64,000 nucleotides of DNA, taken from contig NC_057922.1 of the NCBI RefSeq assembly GCF_018873765.1, positions 63,636,755-63,700,754 on the forward strand, read 5' to 3'. Numbering within the stretch: position 1 is the first letter of the stretch; the number at the start of each line of letters is the position of its first letter. This DNA comes from Telopea speciosissima (lineage: Eukaryota; Streptophyta; Magnoliopsida; Proteales; Proteaceae). This document shows, in pieces, positions 25,201-35,712 of this stretch. The notes under the pieces are model-generated. The model was not told the origin of the DNA. It was given only the letters and a program-made list of their open reading frames with translations, and did not search any database. The translations under genes and the position numbers were made by a program.

Positions 25201-27507
25201 TTTAGATGGGATAGGGCTTTGTTGTTGTTGTTGATACATATGTATCCTCAACATACTAAAACGACTACAATTATTGGTATCAAACCAATAGCGATTCAAA
25301 CAAGCTAAATCTTCTAATCGATAATTGATACAAATAAAGAACGTCAATTTCATGTTAAAGTATTTATCTCTATCAACATCTTTGTTAAGATTGAGATTGA
25401 GGGAGAGAAAAATCTAAGGAAAGGACCACTAGATGGGACTAAAAATAACAGAGAAATCATGACCAAAAAAAAAAAGTAATTACTCAAAATGAAGGACCCA
25501 CGATGCAATTCATTATCTGGTAAATGAATGTAACATAAGTGAAGAGAAACCAAACAAATCCTCGAACAAGTTATAATACGACAAAAACAATAAACAGTTT
25601 CTAGGTGTCCTATTTCCTAAACATAAAATAAACATTGCCATCCTCCACAGATTTAGATATGAAATGAGATTAAAAACTACATGTTGTCATGGGAACAAGA
25701 AACACTATTTAAATTTAGAATGCATTTGGCAAATAATAAAAATATAATCAACGTCGGCAGTAAAACACTCACAGAAATGCGAAGAATTAAATAACAAAGA
25801 AATTATGAAAAAAATATTCCTCTTTCTATTCCAGTCTTAAACTCATCTTCTTCCTTCAACTAGTTCTCTAAGCTATCTATCCTCCCATCCAGGATGGAGA
25901 AGTCTCCAATGAAACATTCATACCTAAGCAAGCCTTTCATCTGTTTCCACTCCAATCTACCTAAATTCCCCACAAACTCTTTCTCTTAGTGGGCGTGAGT
26001 ATGCGTGCGCATATATAACCTCAAAAGTGGAATGAAATTGTAAAACTTCAAAATTTTAAACTAAAAGCATCAAATGCTTGTTAAAAATCCATGTAGACAA
26101 GGTAACCAGACAACCACCAGCACAGTCCAGCCCCAAATGAGGGTTTTTCATAGCAATTAATGATATCATGTAGAAATAATCATAGTTGTCAAGGGGTCGC
26201 ATCGCCTAGGCGTCCAGGTGCCTTCTTGGTGTCTCCTTGATGTCCAAGTCCCCTTCAACGCCTTGGGTTGCCTAAACGCCGTGACAACTATGGAAATAAT
26301 GAAAGAAATATTCACCTTAAAATTACACAATCAGATTAGTATAAATTCTAATGCTGTGAAAAATCTTTGATATCTTCTTCAAATCCATCAAGTTTGCGTA
26401 TCTCTTTTACTTAGGAAAAGCAATCTAGAGCAGCTTGTGTGTATCTGACCCAAAACTGCATCTAAGGAACAGAGTATTCCTGCAGAAGGAAGTCAGCACC
26501 TAGCTTGAGATTTAGCCATGTTCCTTCCTCACATGCCATGCTAGGTATGCTTAAGGGGTGTTCCTACCTTGAATTTATTACAATACCTGTACAATCTTAT
26601 TAAAAAACAATGAATGACAACATGAAAGACAAAACTGTAAGGTTACACCAGGACTGAGATTGAGAAATAATCTATGGAAAGGACCACTAGATGGGATTAA
26701 ATAACAAAGAAATCATGAGAAGAAGAAAAAAAAGGAATCAATCAAAATGAGGAAACCACGATGCAATTTATTATCTAAACGAATGTAACATTAGTGAAGA
26801 GATATCGAACAAATCCTCAAACAAGTAATAATACAATAAAAACAATCAACAGTTTCTAGGTGTCCTATTTCCTACACACAAAAATATTGCCATCGCCCAC
26901 AACTTCAGTCATGCAACGAGATTAAAAATTACATGTAGCCAAGGGAACGAGAAACACTAGTTCAAATTAGAACGTATTAGGAAAAAGCAAAATAATAATA
27001 ATCAACGTCAGCAGTAAAACACTCACAGAAATACGAAGAACTATTTATTCCGAAAAAGCAATGAGAACAAACAGAAAACCCGCAAAATTAACGCTAATCT
27101 GAAAATACAACAACATTATAACTTCCATCCTAATCAATAATTCATAGAAAACACACATGCGGGCATTATATCATCACACAAAAAGGAGGAAAAAGAGCAA
27201 GAGAAACAAAAAACCCTAACCAGGATCGCACTGCTGAAAGAATTCTTCTACGTCTGCCAAAAAAAAAAAACAAACCACAGACACATTAGGGTTACCAGGA
27301 AACGAAAGCCCAAAATTCAAAGCAAAAAAACAAATACATATATCGTAAATCCTTCCACAACGAAAAAATAACGATGAAGGAAATGTGGAGTAACATAAAA
27401 GAAAGAGTACCAGTGGTGAGAGCTTTGATCATGCCAGCTCTTCGGCCTTTGAAATCTCTAAAAACTTCCTCGACAGTTCGAGGATTGTACGCTCCGGGAC
27501 CTTCCAT
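16201..27507 (-). CDS. Alfin-like PHD-finger protein
   Basis: Plant Alfin-like proteins are nuclear readers of trimethylated H3K4 that pair an N-terminal Alfin (DUF3594) domain with a C-terminal PHD finger. Five exons rebuild a 253-residue protein, the normal family length: 27411-27507, 27221-27253, 21420-21648, 17532-17667 and 16201-16467. All introns are GT-AG and phases agree at every join. The start [16 protein letters not shown] is the family's standard N-terminus. The Alfin domain covers about residues 8-135 and includes [14 protein letters not shown] and [21 protein letters not shown] Ser/Lys-rich linker and an acidic stretch follow. The PHD finger has the full C4HC3 set: C200, C203, C216, C219, H224, C227, C243 and C246, with the cage tryptophan at W222. 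The exon 4 donor at GTG|GTAAAA was chosen by phase and family spacing and is the least certain junction. Introns of 5.6 and 3.8 kb hold repeats. Confidence 0.93.
18194..18216 (+). repeat. Poly(C)-poly(A) tract
   Basis: Fourteen C's run directly into about nine A's inside an intron of the Alfin-like gene. Similar junctions occur at 21914-21942 and 53422-53451, and C or G runs alone at 40033-40046, 45707-45720 and 60379-60395. Confidence 0.85.
19570..19722 (+). mobile_element. Au-like SINE, 5' truncated
   Basis: The segment contains the characteristic run TTGCTCCATTGTGACCAAGTG, a B-box-like GGTTTGAGTC, 'GGAAACAGCCTC', 'AAAGCAGGGGTAAGGCTG', 'ATTATGACCCTCCCC' and the 3' end 'CATGCACTGAGTATG' followed by T's. 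These match the plant Au SINE pattern as I know it. It sits in intron 4 of the Alfin-like gene, opposite to transcription. The usual GGTGCAAC start is degenerate. Confidence 0.75.
22331..22457. mobile_element. Hairpin MITE with CATAGTTGTC ends (copy 1)
   Basis: The left end CATAGTTGTCAAGGCGCC is mirrored by the right end GCGACAACTATG. The interior carries palindromic 'GCCTAGG' and 'CAACACCTTGG' strings. It lies in intron 3 of the Alfin-like gene within duplicated segment A. The second copy is at 26183-26292. Confidence 0.6.
23550..24230 (-). mobile_element. LTR-like fragment (minus copy)
   Basis: The minus-strand text 'TTTAGGTTACCT', 'AAAGATTGGGTTAGGCCTTT', 'CATATGAGGGAACC' (plus) and the TATA-like CTATATAAG near 23930 match, in order, the plus-strand segment at 44280-45010. 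TATA-like promoter sequence and repetition suggest an LTR. No TG...CA termini or internal genes were resolved. Confidence 0.45.
24540..25240 (+). pseudogene. LINE 3' remnant (reverse-transcriptase C-terminal region)
   Basis: The frame at 24738-25082 reads [27 protein letters not shown] and IHVVDP, the familiar C-terminal region of plant non-LTR retrotransposon polyproteins. Upstream in another frame are [16 protein letters not shown] remnants, so the copy is frameshifted. The element ends in TTGTTGTTGTTG (about 25221-25233), a simple-repeat 3' end common for this family. It is 5' truncated and sits inside intron 3 of the Alfin-like gene. Confidence 0.8.
26183..26292. mobile_element. Hairpin MITE with CATAGTTGTC ends (copy 2)
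   Basis: The ends are CATAGTTGTCAAGG and CGTGACAACTATG, and the element is shorter than the copy at 22331. It occupies the matching position in the duplicated intronic segment. That places its insertion before the intron duplication. Confidence 0.6.
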
Positions 27508-27860
27508 GGTTCCAAAAATTCAAAATCTTCTCCAAAGGCAAAAGAGCGAGGATGGAGAAGATATACGACAAAGAGAGAACGAACAGAGGTGATTGGAAAC
27601 AGAAATTTGTGGGTTTTTCAGGGGTATACGTTGGGATTTGAAACCAGAGAGACCCAACCCAACATTGTTCAGAGAGAGAGGCTGGGGTTTTGTTTGAAAG
27701 GAGGGAAAGGGGCAAAATATTTGACCTTTCTCAGAGAGAGTGTGGAGAGAATGTGTGTGTGCGAGTGTGTGAGAGAGACTAAGAGAGGAAGAGAGAGTGT
27801 GCGGGCGCGTATGATTGAGAGAGAGATTGGAAAAGAGAACTAATAATTAAAAGTGGAGAT
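27508..27860 (-). promoter_or_regulatory. 5' leader and proximal promoter of the Alfin-like gene
   Basis: Upstream of the ATG the minus strand is rich in CT and CA repeats (about 27730-27830), which is common in plant 5' leaders and core promoters. I could not assign a TATA box or transcription start with confidence. Confidence 0.35.
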
Positions 27861-28057
27861 TGGAGAAAATAGTTTGCGGATTTGAAACTATCAGAATAAC
27901 TGGATTTTAGAGTATGAAAAAATCCCGCGGAAACGGATAAACGAGAAGCCAACGAACCAACAAAACGCTATCGTGACTACGTGAGCCGTTTTTACCAAAA
28001 ACGAAAGACTACGTGAGCCGTTACTGATAGTCTGCATATTTTGTATCGCTTACTATA

Positions 28058-28945
28058 GGGGCAAAAGTGACACCTAACCCGAACTGTTAAGATCGATCGA
28101 AATTGACCCAAAAAACTCAGATCAAATTGAATCGATCCTTAGTGGATTGGTTTTCGGCTGGGTATGATGAAATCGGTTGAAAATCGGACCATATCAGACT
28201 GATCGATAACAAATCGAAAATCGAATCAAATGAAACCGATAAAAAAATCATTGAGTATAAAGTTATAAATAGGTGAATTGATTATCCATTGATTTCAATA
28301 TTAGTGAGCAAATTCCTAGTTGTATGGGGAATTGTTACAAATTAATGAGTAGGAGGTTATAAAAAAAAAGAAATTAATTTGTAATTATGCTTCTTCCATT
28401 GATCTCCTTGTTTACTATACAAAATTAGTTGATTATCAAATAAATGATTTGATAGTAGGGTTCATTTTGTCATTTCAATATTAATTATCTTCTCAGTGAC
28501 TATTTATTGATTTCAATTTTAATTATCTTCTCCTTACAATTAATGACAAATAATTATACGATTTGTAATAATGATTTTTCTACGAACTTTATTTATCCAT
28601 TGATTTGAATATTAATTCTCTTCGATTCTTCCTCCATATAATTTATTTTTCTTTGTTTGGATTACAGCATGAACATATCAAATCAATTTTCTTATTGTTA
28701 GTTGAATACTCGTTTTGACTTGGGAAGGTGAATTGAAGTGTTTTTATCAAATCTTTTCTCATTACAAATTATGAATTTAAGATTTAATTGTGACTCAAAC
28801 CCGAAAACAAACCGATCTAAATCGATATTAACCCGATATTGAAAAACTGAAATAAACCGAAACTGCACCGGATTGAAACCAAAACTGATCGAAAACCAAA
28901 GTGTCTTAGCGGTTTTGGTCTCACCATTCCGAGACCAAAAAACCA
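28058..28945. repeat. Dispersed repeat, copy 1 of a pair
   Basis: It matches 30232-31118 over most of its length. Shared strings in the same order include 'CCGAACTGTTAAGA' (variant), 'GATCGATAACAAA', 'ATTATCCATTGATTTCAATATT', 'TTTTTATCAAATCTTT' and 'AACCGATCTAAA'. The ends are less clear than in copy 2. No coding potential. Confidence 0.6.
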
Positions 28946-29189
28946 GCAATTATTAGATATATTCAATTTTCATGGTGTGGTGAATGGTGATCCAGGGTTC
29001 CAGGCCACCCACGGTGTCAGTCATATGGGCCAGAAAAGTTTTCTCGCTATTTTTTACAAATAAATTTTCATTTTACATGGTTCACTTTAAAAACTAGGGT
29101 CTCAAACTCTCAACAGGATGGGTATTTCCCATTTTGCTTCATGGTGAACCTAAACTAATAGTTACTGGTTTTTTTGGGCTAACAATGTT

Positions 29190-29562
29190 TTAGAGATAGA
29201 ACTTCTTGGAATGCTTCAGGGTTTAAAGTATGTTCATGATTTCCATATCAAGGAAGTTTGGTTCAACTCAAAAGAGCTTGTAGATGTGGTCAAGAATCCA
29301 ATGGCTGCGGTGCAATATTTGCCGTTGTTACCTATGCTGCTTAATATTATCAAAGAGTTGGAGCATCTTCTTGTGAATTCCATTACGGATGATCATGTCC
29401 GGGACTTATTCTTTCCTATCTCATTATGTATATACTAGGAAGACCCATCTTTTTGTTAAAGACAATATTGTACAAACTCTTCTTTCTTTAGTTTAATATA
29501 TATTTTTCAAACAAAATTAATATATATTTTTCTTGTCCCATAAAAAAAAAAAAAACTAGGGT
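29190..29562 (+). pseudogene. LINE 3' tail with RNase H-like remnant and poly(A)
   Basis: The frame at 29196-29438 (ELLGMLQGLKYVHDF, then VWFNSKELVDVVK and ITDDHVRDLFF) looks like the tail of the RNase H-like domain of plant L1-type LINEs. About 130 bases later it ends in a run of A's (29548-29561), as expected for a 3' end copied from RNA. The domain match is from memory of the family pattern, so confidence is moderate. Confidence 0.5.
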
Positions 29563-29917
29563 CTCAAATTGTCAGTTTAGTCTGATTTTAGACCTATAAA
29601 TTCTTCACTACACAAGTCAAACCAAAACTGATAGCTATCCATCCGCTCAGTTTCAGTCCATCGGTTTCTTCTGATGGCCCCATATCGATTCAATCTCAGC
29701 TTTTCATATATATTAAAAAAAGGGCTCGCTGCCTGGTCATGTAGCCCCTGCATCAATGCAGGGGTCAATGAGTACAACTGTACTAGGGCATCTGTCTGAA
29801 TGAGGTTTTTTATTTCACTAGGAGCTAAACAGTAATTCTGAGTACTCCTGTGTCTAGGCATAGAAACCATACGACCAAGAAACACTCTTTTTTCCCCTAT
29901 AAAAAAAACATGGGTTG

Positions 29918-30041
29918 ATGTTCGTTATGCCACAGCGCAGGCTACGCCCAAACACATGGGCTGGCCATTCAGAGAGCGGGTGGTCATTTCGTCCACCCCC
30001 ATGTGCCTAGGCGCAGCCTGCGCCCCTAACACGGAGAACAT
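29918..30041. mobile_element. Small GC-rich hairpin MITE
   Basis: The left arm ATGTTCG..., GCGCAGGCTACGCC and CACATGGG is mirrored by CCCATGTG, GGCGCAGCCTGCGCC and AGAACAT on the right. Arms are about 45 bases with a loop near 29965-29995. Confidence 0.6.
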
Positions 30042-30231
30042 TTGGCCAAAATACATATTGAATTTTACTAATTTTATTATGTTTTGGACAATTTTTCCTC
30101 CACCCATAGAGGATGGTTCACCCACCACCCTAGGATCAACAAACCCTGGGAGAGTTTTTTATGTTCCAAAATACTCTCCCGGCACCCATTCCAGCACTCT
30201 ACCATCCCTCTGTGAATGGGGATCCCCTATG

Positions 30232-31118
30232 TAAGGGTGTCAAAACCTAGCCCGAACCGTTAAGACCGACTGAGAAAACCCAGACTAAACCGCACTGATC
30301 CTTATTGGATTGGTTTTGAATTGGGGTATGACGGGACCAACTAAAAACAAGACCACACCGAACCGATCGATAACAAACTGAAAACCGAACCAGATGAAAC
30401 CGATACAAAAATAATTGTATAAGGTTATGAATAGTTGAATTATTATCCATTGATTTCAATATTTGCGAACAAATTTCTAATTGTAAGGAGAATTGTTACA
30501 AATCAATGAGTATGAGGTTATGAAAATAGAGAAATTGATTTGTAACAATACTTCCTCTATGGATCTCCTTTTTTTTTTTTTTTTGGTAGAACCATTGATC
30601 TCCTTGTGCACTATAGAACATTAATTGGTGGTCAAATAAATGATTTGATAGTAGAGTTCATTTTATGATTTCAATATTAGTTATCTTCTCAATAACTATT
30701 CATTGATTTCAATATTAATTATCTTCCCATACAATTAATGATAAATAATTATATGATTTGTAACAATGATTTTGCTACAAATTTTATTTATTCATTGATT
30801 TAAATATTAGTTATCTTTTATTCTTCCTCTTACAATTTATTCTTCTTTGTTCGGGTTACAACATGAACATATCTTATTCATGGTTGTTAACACCTAGAGA
30901 AGGTGAATTAAAATGTTTTTATCAAATCTTTCCTCACTACAAATTATGAATGAAAGATTTCATTGTGGTTTAAATCCAAAAACAAACCGATCTAAACCGG
31001 TATTAATCCGATATTGAACAACCAAAATAAACCCAAACCAAAGTTTCTTAACGGTTTGGTTTTGGTTTCACTAATTCTAAGACCGAAACTGATTCAACCC
31101 GACCGTTTGACACCCCTA
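30232..31118. mobile_element. Non-autonomous element with TAAGGGTGTCAAA ends (copy 2)
   Basis: The left end TAAGGGTGTCAAAACC and the right end GTTTGACACCCCTA form terminal inverted repeats. The subterminal sequence is rich in 'GAACCG' and 'CGGTT' in both orientations. It is an 887-bp element without a transposase. A clear 8-bp target-site duplication was not seen, so a hAT assignment is an inference from the end sequence. Confidence 0.55.
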
Positions 31119-31221
31119 CCCCCATCGATGGAGGGACATTCGGTCCTTAAGTTTTTATTGGTTTTTCCAACTTTGATCCAAAAAATTGTTTTCCATCTTT
31201 CAACATTTTTTATAAGATGGC

Positions 31222-31383
31222 TGACATTGGTGCAACAGTAAAGTTGCTCCATTGTGATCAAGTAGATTCAACTTTGGAAACAATCTCTCTGCGAAAGCAA
31301 GGGTAAGGCTGCGTACATTATGACCCTCCCCAGATCCCGCAGTGGCAGGCTTGGTGCATTTTTACACCTGGGTTCGCCCTTTT
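31222..31383 (+). mobile_element. Au-like SINE (copy 2)
   Basis: It starts near GGTGCAACAGTAAAGTTGC (A-box-like), then 'CTCCATTGTGATCAAG', 'AAAGCAAGGGTAAGGCTGCG', 'ATTATGACCCTCCCC' and ends 'TTCGCCCTTTT'. The B-box region is degenerate. Confidence 0.75.
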
Positions 31384-31418
31384 CCGAAAATTATCAGTTC
31401 TGTCGAGTCTCATTTTTA

Positions 31419-31518
31419 CACCCCAAACAGTACACAGTTGAGCTGTGTATGTTCAACTCAACACTTTGCACCCCAAACAATACAGAGTTGAGCTGCATAT
31501 ATTCAAATCAACATTGCC
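31419..31518 (+). repeat. Two-copy 50-bp tandem repeat
   Basis: A unit beginning CACCCCAAACA and containing 'GAGTTGAGCTG' occurs twice head-to-tail at 31419 and 31469 with a few substitutions. It directly follows the SINE. Confidence 0.7.
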
Positions 31519-31997
31519 ATTAGAGTACTTTCCAAGAAGATTTTTTTTTGCTGTTAAAAAACTCTTATTGTGCAAACAAAGCATTACAATAATAATAGGC
31601 AAATTACTAGAAAGGGAGGGACTGGGAGGGACTGTGTCTTGAGTCATGGCCATGGCTGCATTTGCAAGAGAAAGGAATGGGGAAAAACGTAAAATAGAGA
31701 TCAGGATGAACAAAAACACAAACATTTGGTATGAAGAAAACTAACTCTGCAATTTATGTATCTCCTCCATTTCAAGTTTCGATGAAGAGAGAAGCCAATT
31801 GAAAACATATTCTGAGCTGGTAAAAGCTCAATTAATGGGCAGATACATCAATTATTTTATCAATGCAGTTGAGCTGAAATTGCAAACCTCGATAATGTCC
31901 ATGGCTAGACTGAAATTGCAAACCTCGATTCCCAACAATTGAGAACAAAAAAAAAAAATCTATAAACGAAACCCATCAGTTAAAAGAACCGTTACCC

Positions 31998-33461
31998 TTA
32001 CTTCTGCCTGGCGAGCTTTGTCCATTCGGTATGGAACGATCCGGGACGATCAATCCGCTCATAAGTATGAGCACCAAACAAGTCCCTCTGCGCCTGCACA
32101 AGGTTAGCAGGAAGTCTCGCACGCCTGTAAGTGTCGAAGTAAGCGAGACTGGCACACATTCCTGGAGTACTAATCCCTGCTTGAATTGCCAATCCTACAA
32201 CCCTTCTCCACGCCTCTTGCCTCTGTACCATCTCCTTGGCAAAATCTGGATCAACCACCAAGCTCGCCAATTGAGGATTCCTCTGGTAAGCCTTCTTGAT
32301 CCGATCCAAGAACACAGCCCTTATAATGCAGCCGCCTTTCCAGATCCTAGCCAATTCCCCCAAGTTTAGATTCCAACCCTTCTCGATGCTTTTAGCTCGC
32401 AACAAATTCATTCCCTGGGCGTAACTGCATATCTTGGAAGCGTACAACGCCTGTCTCACATCGTCAATCAACCGCTTCTTATCGATTCCACCACTCACCT
32501 TCAACACATCGCCTCTCATGCCCGCATCTTCGAGGACCTTGGCTGCTGCTTCTCTTTCCTCTTTCAACCCACTCAGATACCTGCAATCCAAGGAAGCAGC
32601 GATAGTGGGTGCAGCAACCGACAACTCCGCCGCCTGTTGGACTGTCCACTTTCCGGTACCCTTCATACCGGTCTTATCCAAGATCTTGTCCACCAACTCA
32701 CCGTCCCCATGTTCATCCTTAACCCTGAAAATATCAGCAGTGATCTCAATCAAGAAGCTTTCGAGCTCACCTCTATTCCATTCGGCGAAGATGTCGGCCA
32801 ATTCCGAATTGGATAACCCACCGACGACCTTCAAGACGTCGTAAGCTTCGGAAATCAATTGCATATCACCGTACTCGATGCCGTTGTGAACCATCTTGAC
32901 GAAATTTCCGGAGCCACCTTCACCGATATAGGTGACGCAAGGGCCGTCCTCGACCTGGGCGGCAACCTTCTCGACGATATCTTTGATGTTTAGGTAAGCA
33001 TCGTAAGACCCGCCGGGCATTAGAGAAGGGCCGTATCGGGCGCCTTCTTCGCCGCCGGAAACGCCCATTCCGAGGTAAAGGATACCACGGTCTGCAACTT
33101 CTCGCATCCGGCGCTCGGTATTCTCGTACCACTCGTTACCACCGTCGATGATGCAGTCTCCGGATTCCATGAATTGGGAGAGATTGGAGATAGTCTGGTC
33201 GACGGGGGATCCGGCCTTGACGAGGATAATCACAGATCTGGGGCGTTGCAGGGAAAGGACGAAGTCGCGAGGGGAATGGTGACCGGTGAGAGGTAGGTTA
33301 CCTTCTTGCTTGGCTCGTTCAATGGTTTCGTCGACCTTGGAGGTGCTTCTGTTGTAGACTGAGATAGGAAAGCCTTTCTCGGCGACGTTGAGGGCGAGGT
33401 TCTGGCCCATCACGGCGAGACCCGCGAGTCCGATGCGTGATAGAACCGTCGAGGCTTCCAT
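31998..33461 (-). CDS. PGD1: 6-phosphogluconate dehydrogenase, decarboxylating (PGD1/PGD3 clade)
   Basis: Third enzyme of the oxidative pentose phosphate pathway: 6-phosphogluconate plus NADP+ gives ribulose 5-phosphate, CO2 and NADPH. One uninterrupted 487-residue frame, matching the family, and intronless as is typical of plant copies. The N-terminal Rossmann loop is GLAGLAVMGQNLALN (11-25), with NADP-phosphate contacts at N37-R38-S39. Substrate-binding S135-G136-G137 lies in GVSGGEEGAR. The catalytic lysine K189 and glutamate E196 lie in FVKMVHNGIEYGDM. The family signature ILDKTGMKGTGKW spans 260-272 and the C-terminal substrate-tail motif is near HTEW (477-480). SPRDFV (63-68), GGIDKKR and the ending KLARQK place it with the Arabidopsis PGD1/PGD3 type, not PGD2, which ends in a peroxisomal SKI. 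There is no transit peptide ahead of the Rossmann loop. Cytosol is the simplest location, although PGD1/3 have been linked to plastids too. Confidence 0.97.
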   Translation of the reverse strand: MEASTVLSRIGLAGLAVMGQNLALNVAEKGFPISVYNRSTSKVDETIERAKQEGNLPLTGHHSPRDFVLSLQRPRSVIILVKAGSPVDQTISNLSQFMESGDCIIDGGNEWYENTERRMREVADRGILYLGMGVSGGEEGARYGPSLMPGGSYDAYLNIKDIVEKVAAQVEDGPCVTYIGEGGSGNFVKMVHNGIEYGDMQLISEAYDVLKVVGGLSNSELADIFAEWNRGELESFLIEITADIFRVKDEHGDGELVDKILDKTGMKGTGKWTVQQAAELSVAAPTIAASLDCRYLSGLKEEREAAAKVLEDAGMRGDVLKVSGGIDKKRLIDDVRQALYASKICSYAQGMNLLRAKSIEKGWNLNLGELARIWKGGCIIRAVFLDRIKKAYQRNPQLASLVVDPDFAKEMVQRQEAWRRVVGLAIQAGISTPGMCASLAYFDTYRRARLPANLVQAQRDLFGAHTYERIDRPGSFHTEWTKLARQK

Positions 33462-33777
33462 GGCTGTGGGAGATTAGGGCACGAAAACTAGGGTTTGGAA
33501 GTTTGGTGGAGAAATGGACTAGCAGAGCAGAAGAATTAAGAAACCAGTGAGGAAATTTTCGATTTTTTCTTGAGGGAATAATCTAAAGGGAGATGGAAGA
33601 CGGACTAATCGAGGATTTGATTCTCTCCACAGTCGACAGTCCACGCCAAACCACGCCGGCTTTTTTTGTTTTTCTCTCTTTCTCTCTCTCTCCACTTGCG
33701 TGCGTGTCTTCTCCCCATGCGGCCATTAGTATAAGAGGCCACGCCCGCCACGCCGTACCTACCATAAGAGGATCCAT
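33462..33777 (-). promoter_or_regulatory. 5' leader and proximal promoter of the PGD gene
   Basis: Immediately upstream of the ATG the minus strand is purine-rich (GA repeats opposite the CT run at 33670-33692), a common plant 5' leader feature. No reliable TATA box or start site was identified. Confidence 0.3.
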
Positions 33778-33883
33778 ATCCTCTCCAGCGCGCTAGCGCG
33801 TACACTGCGCATTGGACAGCTTGGTGCAACGGGCTTGCACAGCTGTTAGCTGTTGGATACGTATTGGACACGCTGGAGAGGAT
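33778..33883. repeat. Inverted repeat upstream of the PGD gene
   Basis: A perfect 13-base inverted repeat, ATCCTCTCCAGCG at 33778-33790 and CGCTGGAGAGGAT at 33871-33883, encloses about 80 bases that include the palindrome CGCGCTAGCGCG. It may be a short MITE or simply a palindromic promoter segment. It lies about 320-420 bases upstream of the start codon. Confidence 0.55.
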
Positions 33884-34278
33884 CTGATTCGCGTGGCAGT
33901 GCGAGCTGTGACTAAGAAGGGTTTTCTCATCGTCACTATCTCTGAGTAAAGTATAACAGTTCACTAGTTGTCACATGGGTTAGTCCATGTAATATAGAAC
34001 CAAACAAACATTCCATTGCTACAATTTTAATTTAAAATGAGTAGATGAGGTAATTAAAATTACAAGAAATGTCATTTTGCATTTAATATTCTATCTCCAT
34101 TTTGATGAAATTTTGATAATTTTATTAAAATTTTGAATCAGAGTTTGAACAACTTCACTTGTTTACTAAGACTTAAACTTTTGGCCATTAAGATGTATGC
34201 GAGGTACTCTCTTACATGAAATAATCCATGCATTGTCAAGTGACAAATAGTGAAACATAATTCACTAAGCACAATGAT

Positions 34279-34577
34279 TAAGAGTGTCAATGTGTACTGA
34301 GTACTGTATATCGATACCATTTTTGCATCGAATTATCTTTACCAAATCGTACCGAATAAATTCAATATAATATCAATATGAGATACATGTACCAAGTCAG
34401 CAATCGATACGATATTGATATGGACATAATACTAAAAATATGTCCTACCGTATCAAATACCTATATCAAATAATATTGAATCAATTTAGTACGGTAACAA
34501 TATTAGATACCTGTACCAAATCAGTATGAGGTATATGTGCAATGTACCGTACCAAAACCATACCCATTGACATCCTC
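34279..34577. mobile_element. About 300-bp MITE with GTGTCAATG ends
   Basis: The left end TAAGAGTGTCAATGTGTAC and the right end ACCCATTGACATCCTC are inverted repeats. The interior alternates GTACC/GGTAC and 'ATCGATA'-type strings in both orientations. Flanking CAATG on each side hints at a target-site duplication, but it is imperfect. Confidence 0.5.
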
Positions 34578-35469
34578 AATGGTGTCGCCCATAAGGAACC
34601 AACTAAGAAAGAGGTGTCATTGAGACAGTACAATTATAAAATGTTCTACAGATTATGTTAGCACTCATGTGTCTCTCTCTTTCCCTCCTTACATGAAACG
34701 ATCTTACTACCCTCCAATGTATGATATTGTTTTTATCGCACCTCATTGGTGGGAGTAGGTTCTCTAAGCCAACGAAGTGGGGAAGCTTCCAATGGGAGCA
34801 TGAAACACAGTTCATCAATATAGAGATCAAGAACATAGGAAAGGAAAAAGAGTGTGGGGCAGTAGGGTCAACCAACTTTTTTTGCCTTTTAGAATAGGGT
34901 CCTTGTATGCGTCACTATTCTTTGTGAAATGTAATGCTTCACTATTTTCTACTTGACAATACATGGATTAGTCCATGTGATGGAACTTAGAAGACCTCAT
35001 ATCCATTTCTTTGGTCAAATTTTAACCATAATAAGTAAGGAAAGTGGTTCAAACACTAAATTCAAACTTATGATAAAATTACAAAAATACCATCAAATAA
35101 AAATAAATATAAAATACAAAATAAAATCTTTTGTAATTTTGGCCACTTTATCTACTCATTTTAGGTTGAAATTATACCAAGGAGATACTTGTTTGGTCCT
35201 TATTCACAAGAACTTACCTATGTAATATCATGTGGCAAATAGTCTAGTCTTAATTTCATCAACAATTTCCATAAGAGGAGGGTAAAATCATATTATTTTA
35301 TTTGGGAACTCATGCAAGACAATGATATTTCTTGAGAATAACATAATTGTAAGTCATTTTCAAATTATTTTGAAAATATCTTTTTTTACCTTGACTTAGA
35401 AAACTATGGGAATAAGAGCAATCAAAAGAAGGTTACAACTTCTCAATTCACGGATTCGGCTCCCGCACT

Positions 35470-35712
35470 AGTGCGAGGGTACGCTACAGATCTTGTGGTG
35501 TGGCACTAGAGCTCGCCACGTGGACAAGCTCCCATTTGGACAGCATGGATTGAGCTGGAAATCCGAACTTCAAAATTAAGAAATCTTCCTGTCCATCGCA
35601 TGTGCGCCACACTTAGGGTTTCCAATTCGATCCATGCCATCCAAATGAGAGCTCATCCACGTGACGAGATCAGGTACCGCACCACAAGATTTGTAGCACG
35701 CTAAGAGCACAA
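35470..35712. mobile_element. About 240-bp hairpin MITE
   Basis: The left arm (GTACGCTACAGATCTTGTGGTG, CACGTGGAC, AGCTC, CATTTGGACAGCATGGAT) is repeated in reverse complement on the right (ATCCATGCCATCCAAATG, GAGCTCATCCACGTG, CACCACAAGATTTGTAGCACGC). Arms are about 105 bases at roughly 85 percent identity by eye. Confidence 0.65.

Larger units (their letters stand above)
21940..27050. repeat. Tandem intronic duplication split by an insert
   Basis: Two blocks recur in direct orientation. Block A (about 21945-22813) matches A' (about 25820-26645): 'TTCCAGTCTTAAAC', 'CCCATCCAGGATGGAGA', the hairpin MITE and 'GGAACAGAGTATTCCT' keep the same order. Block B (about 25385-25800) matches B' (about 26650-27045): 'GGAAAGGACCACTAGATGGGA', 'CAGTTTCTAGGTGTCCTATT' and 'GTAAAACACTCACAGAAAT'. 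The order A-insert-B-A'-B' implies an original tandem A-B duplication, with the first copy opened later by about 2.6 kb of other sequence (22814-25384). All of it is within Alfin-like intron 3. Confidence 0.7.

Noticed and set aside
32031..32844. Plus-strand frames of 112 and 136 codons
   Set aside because: They are antisense shadows of the 6-phosphogluconate dehydrogenase coding sequence.
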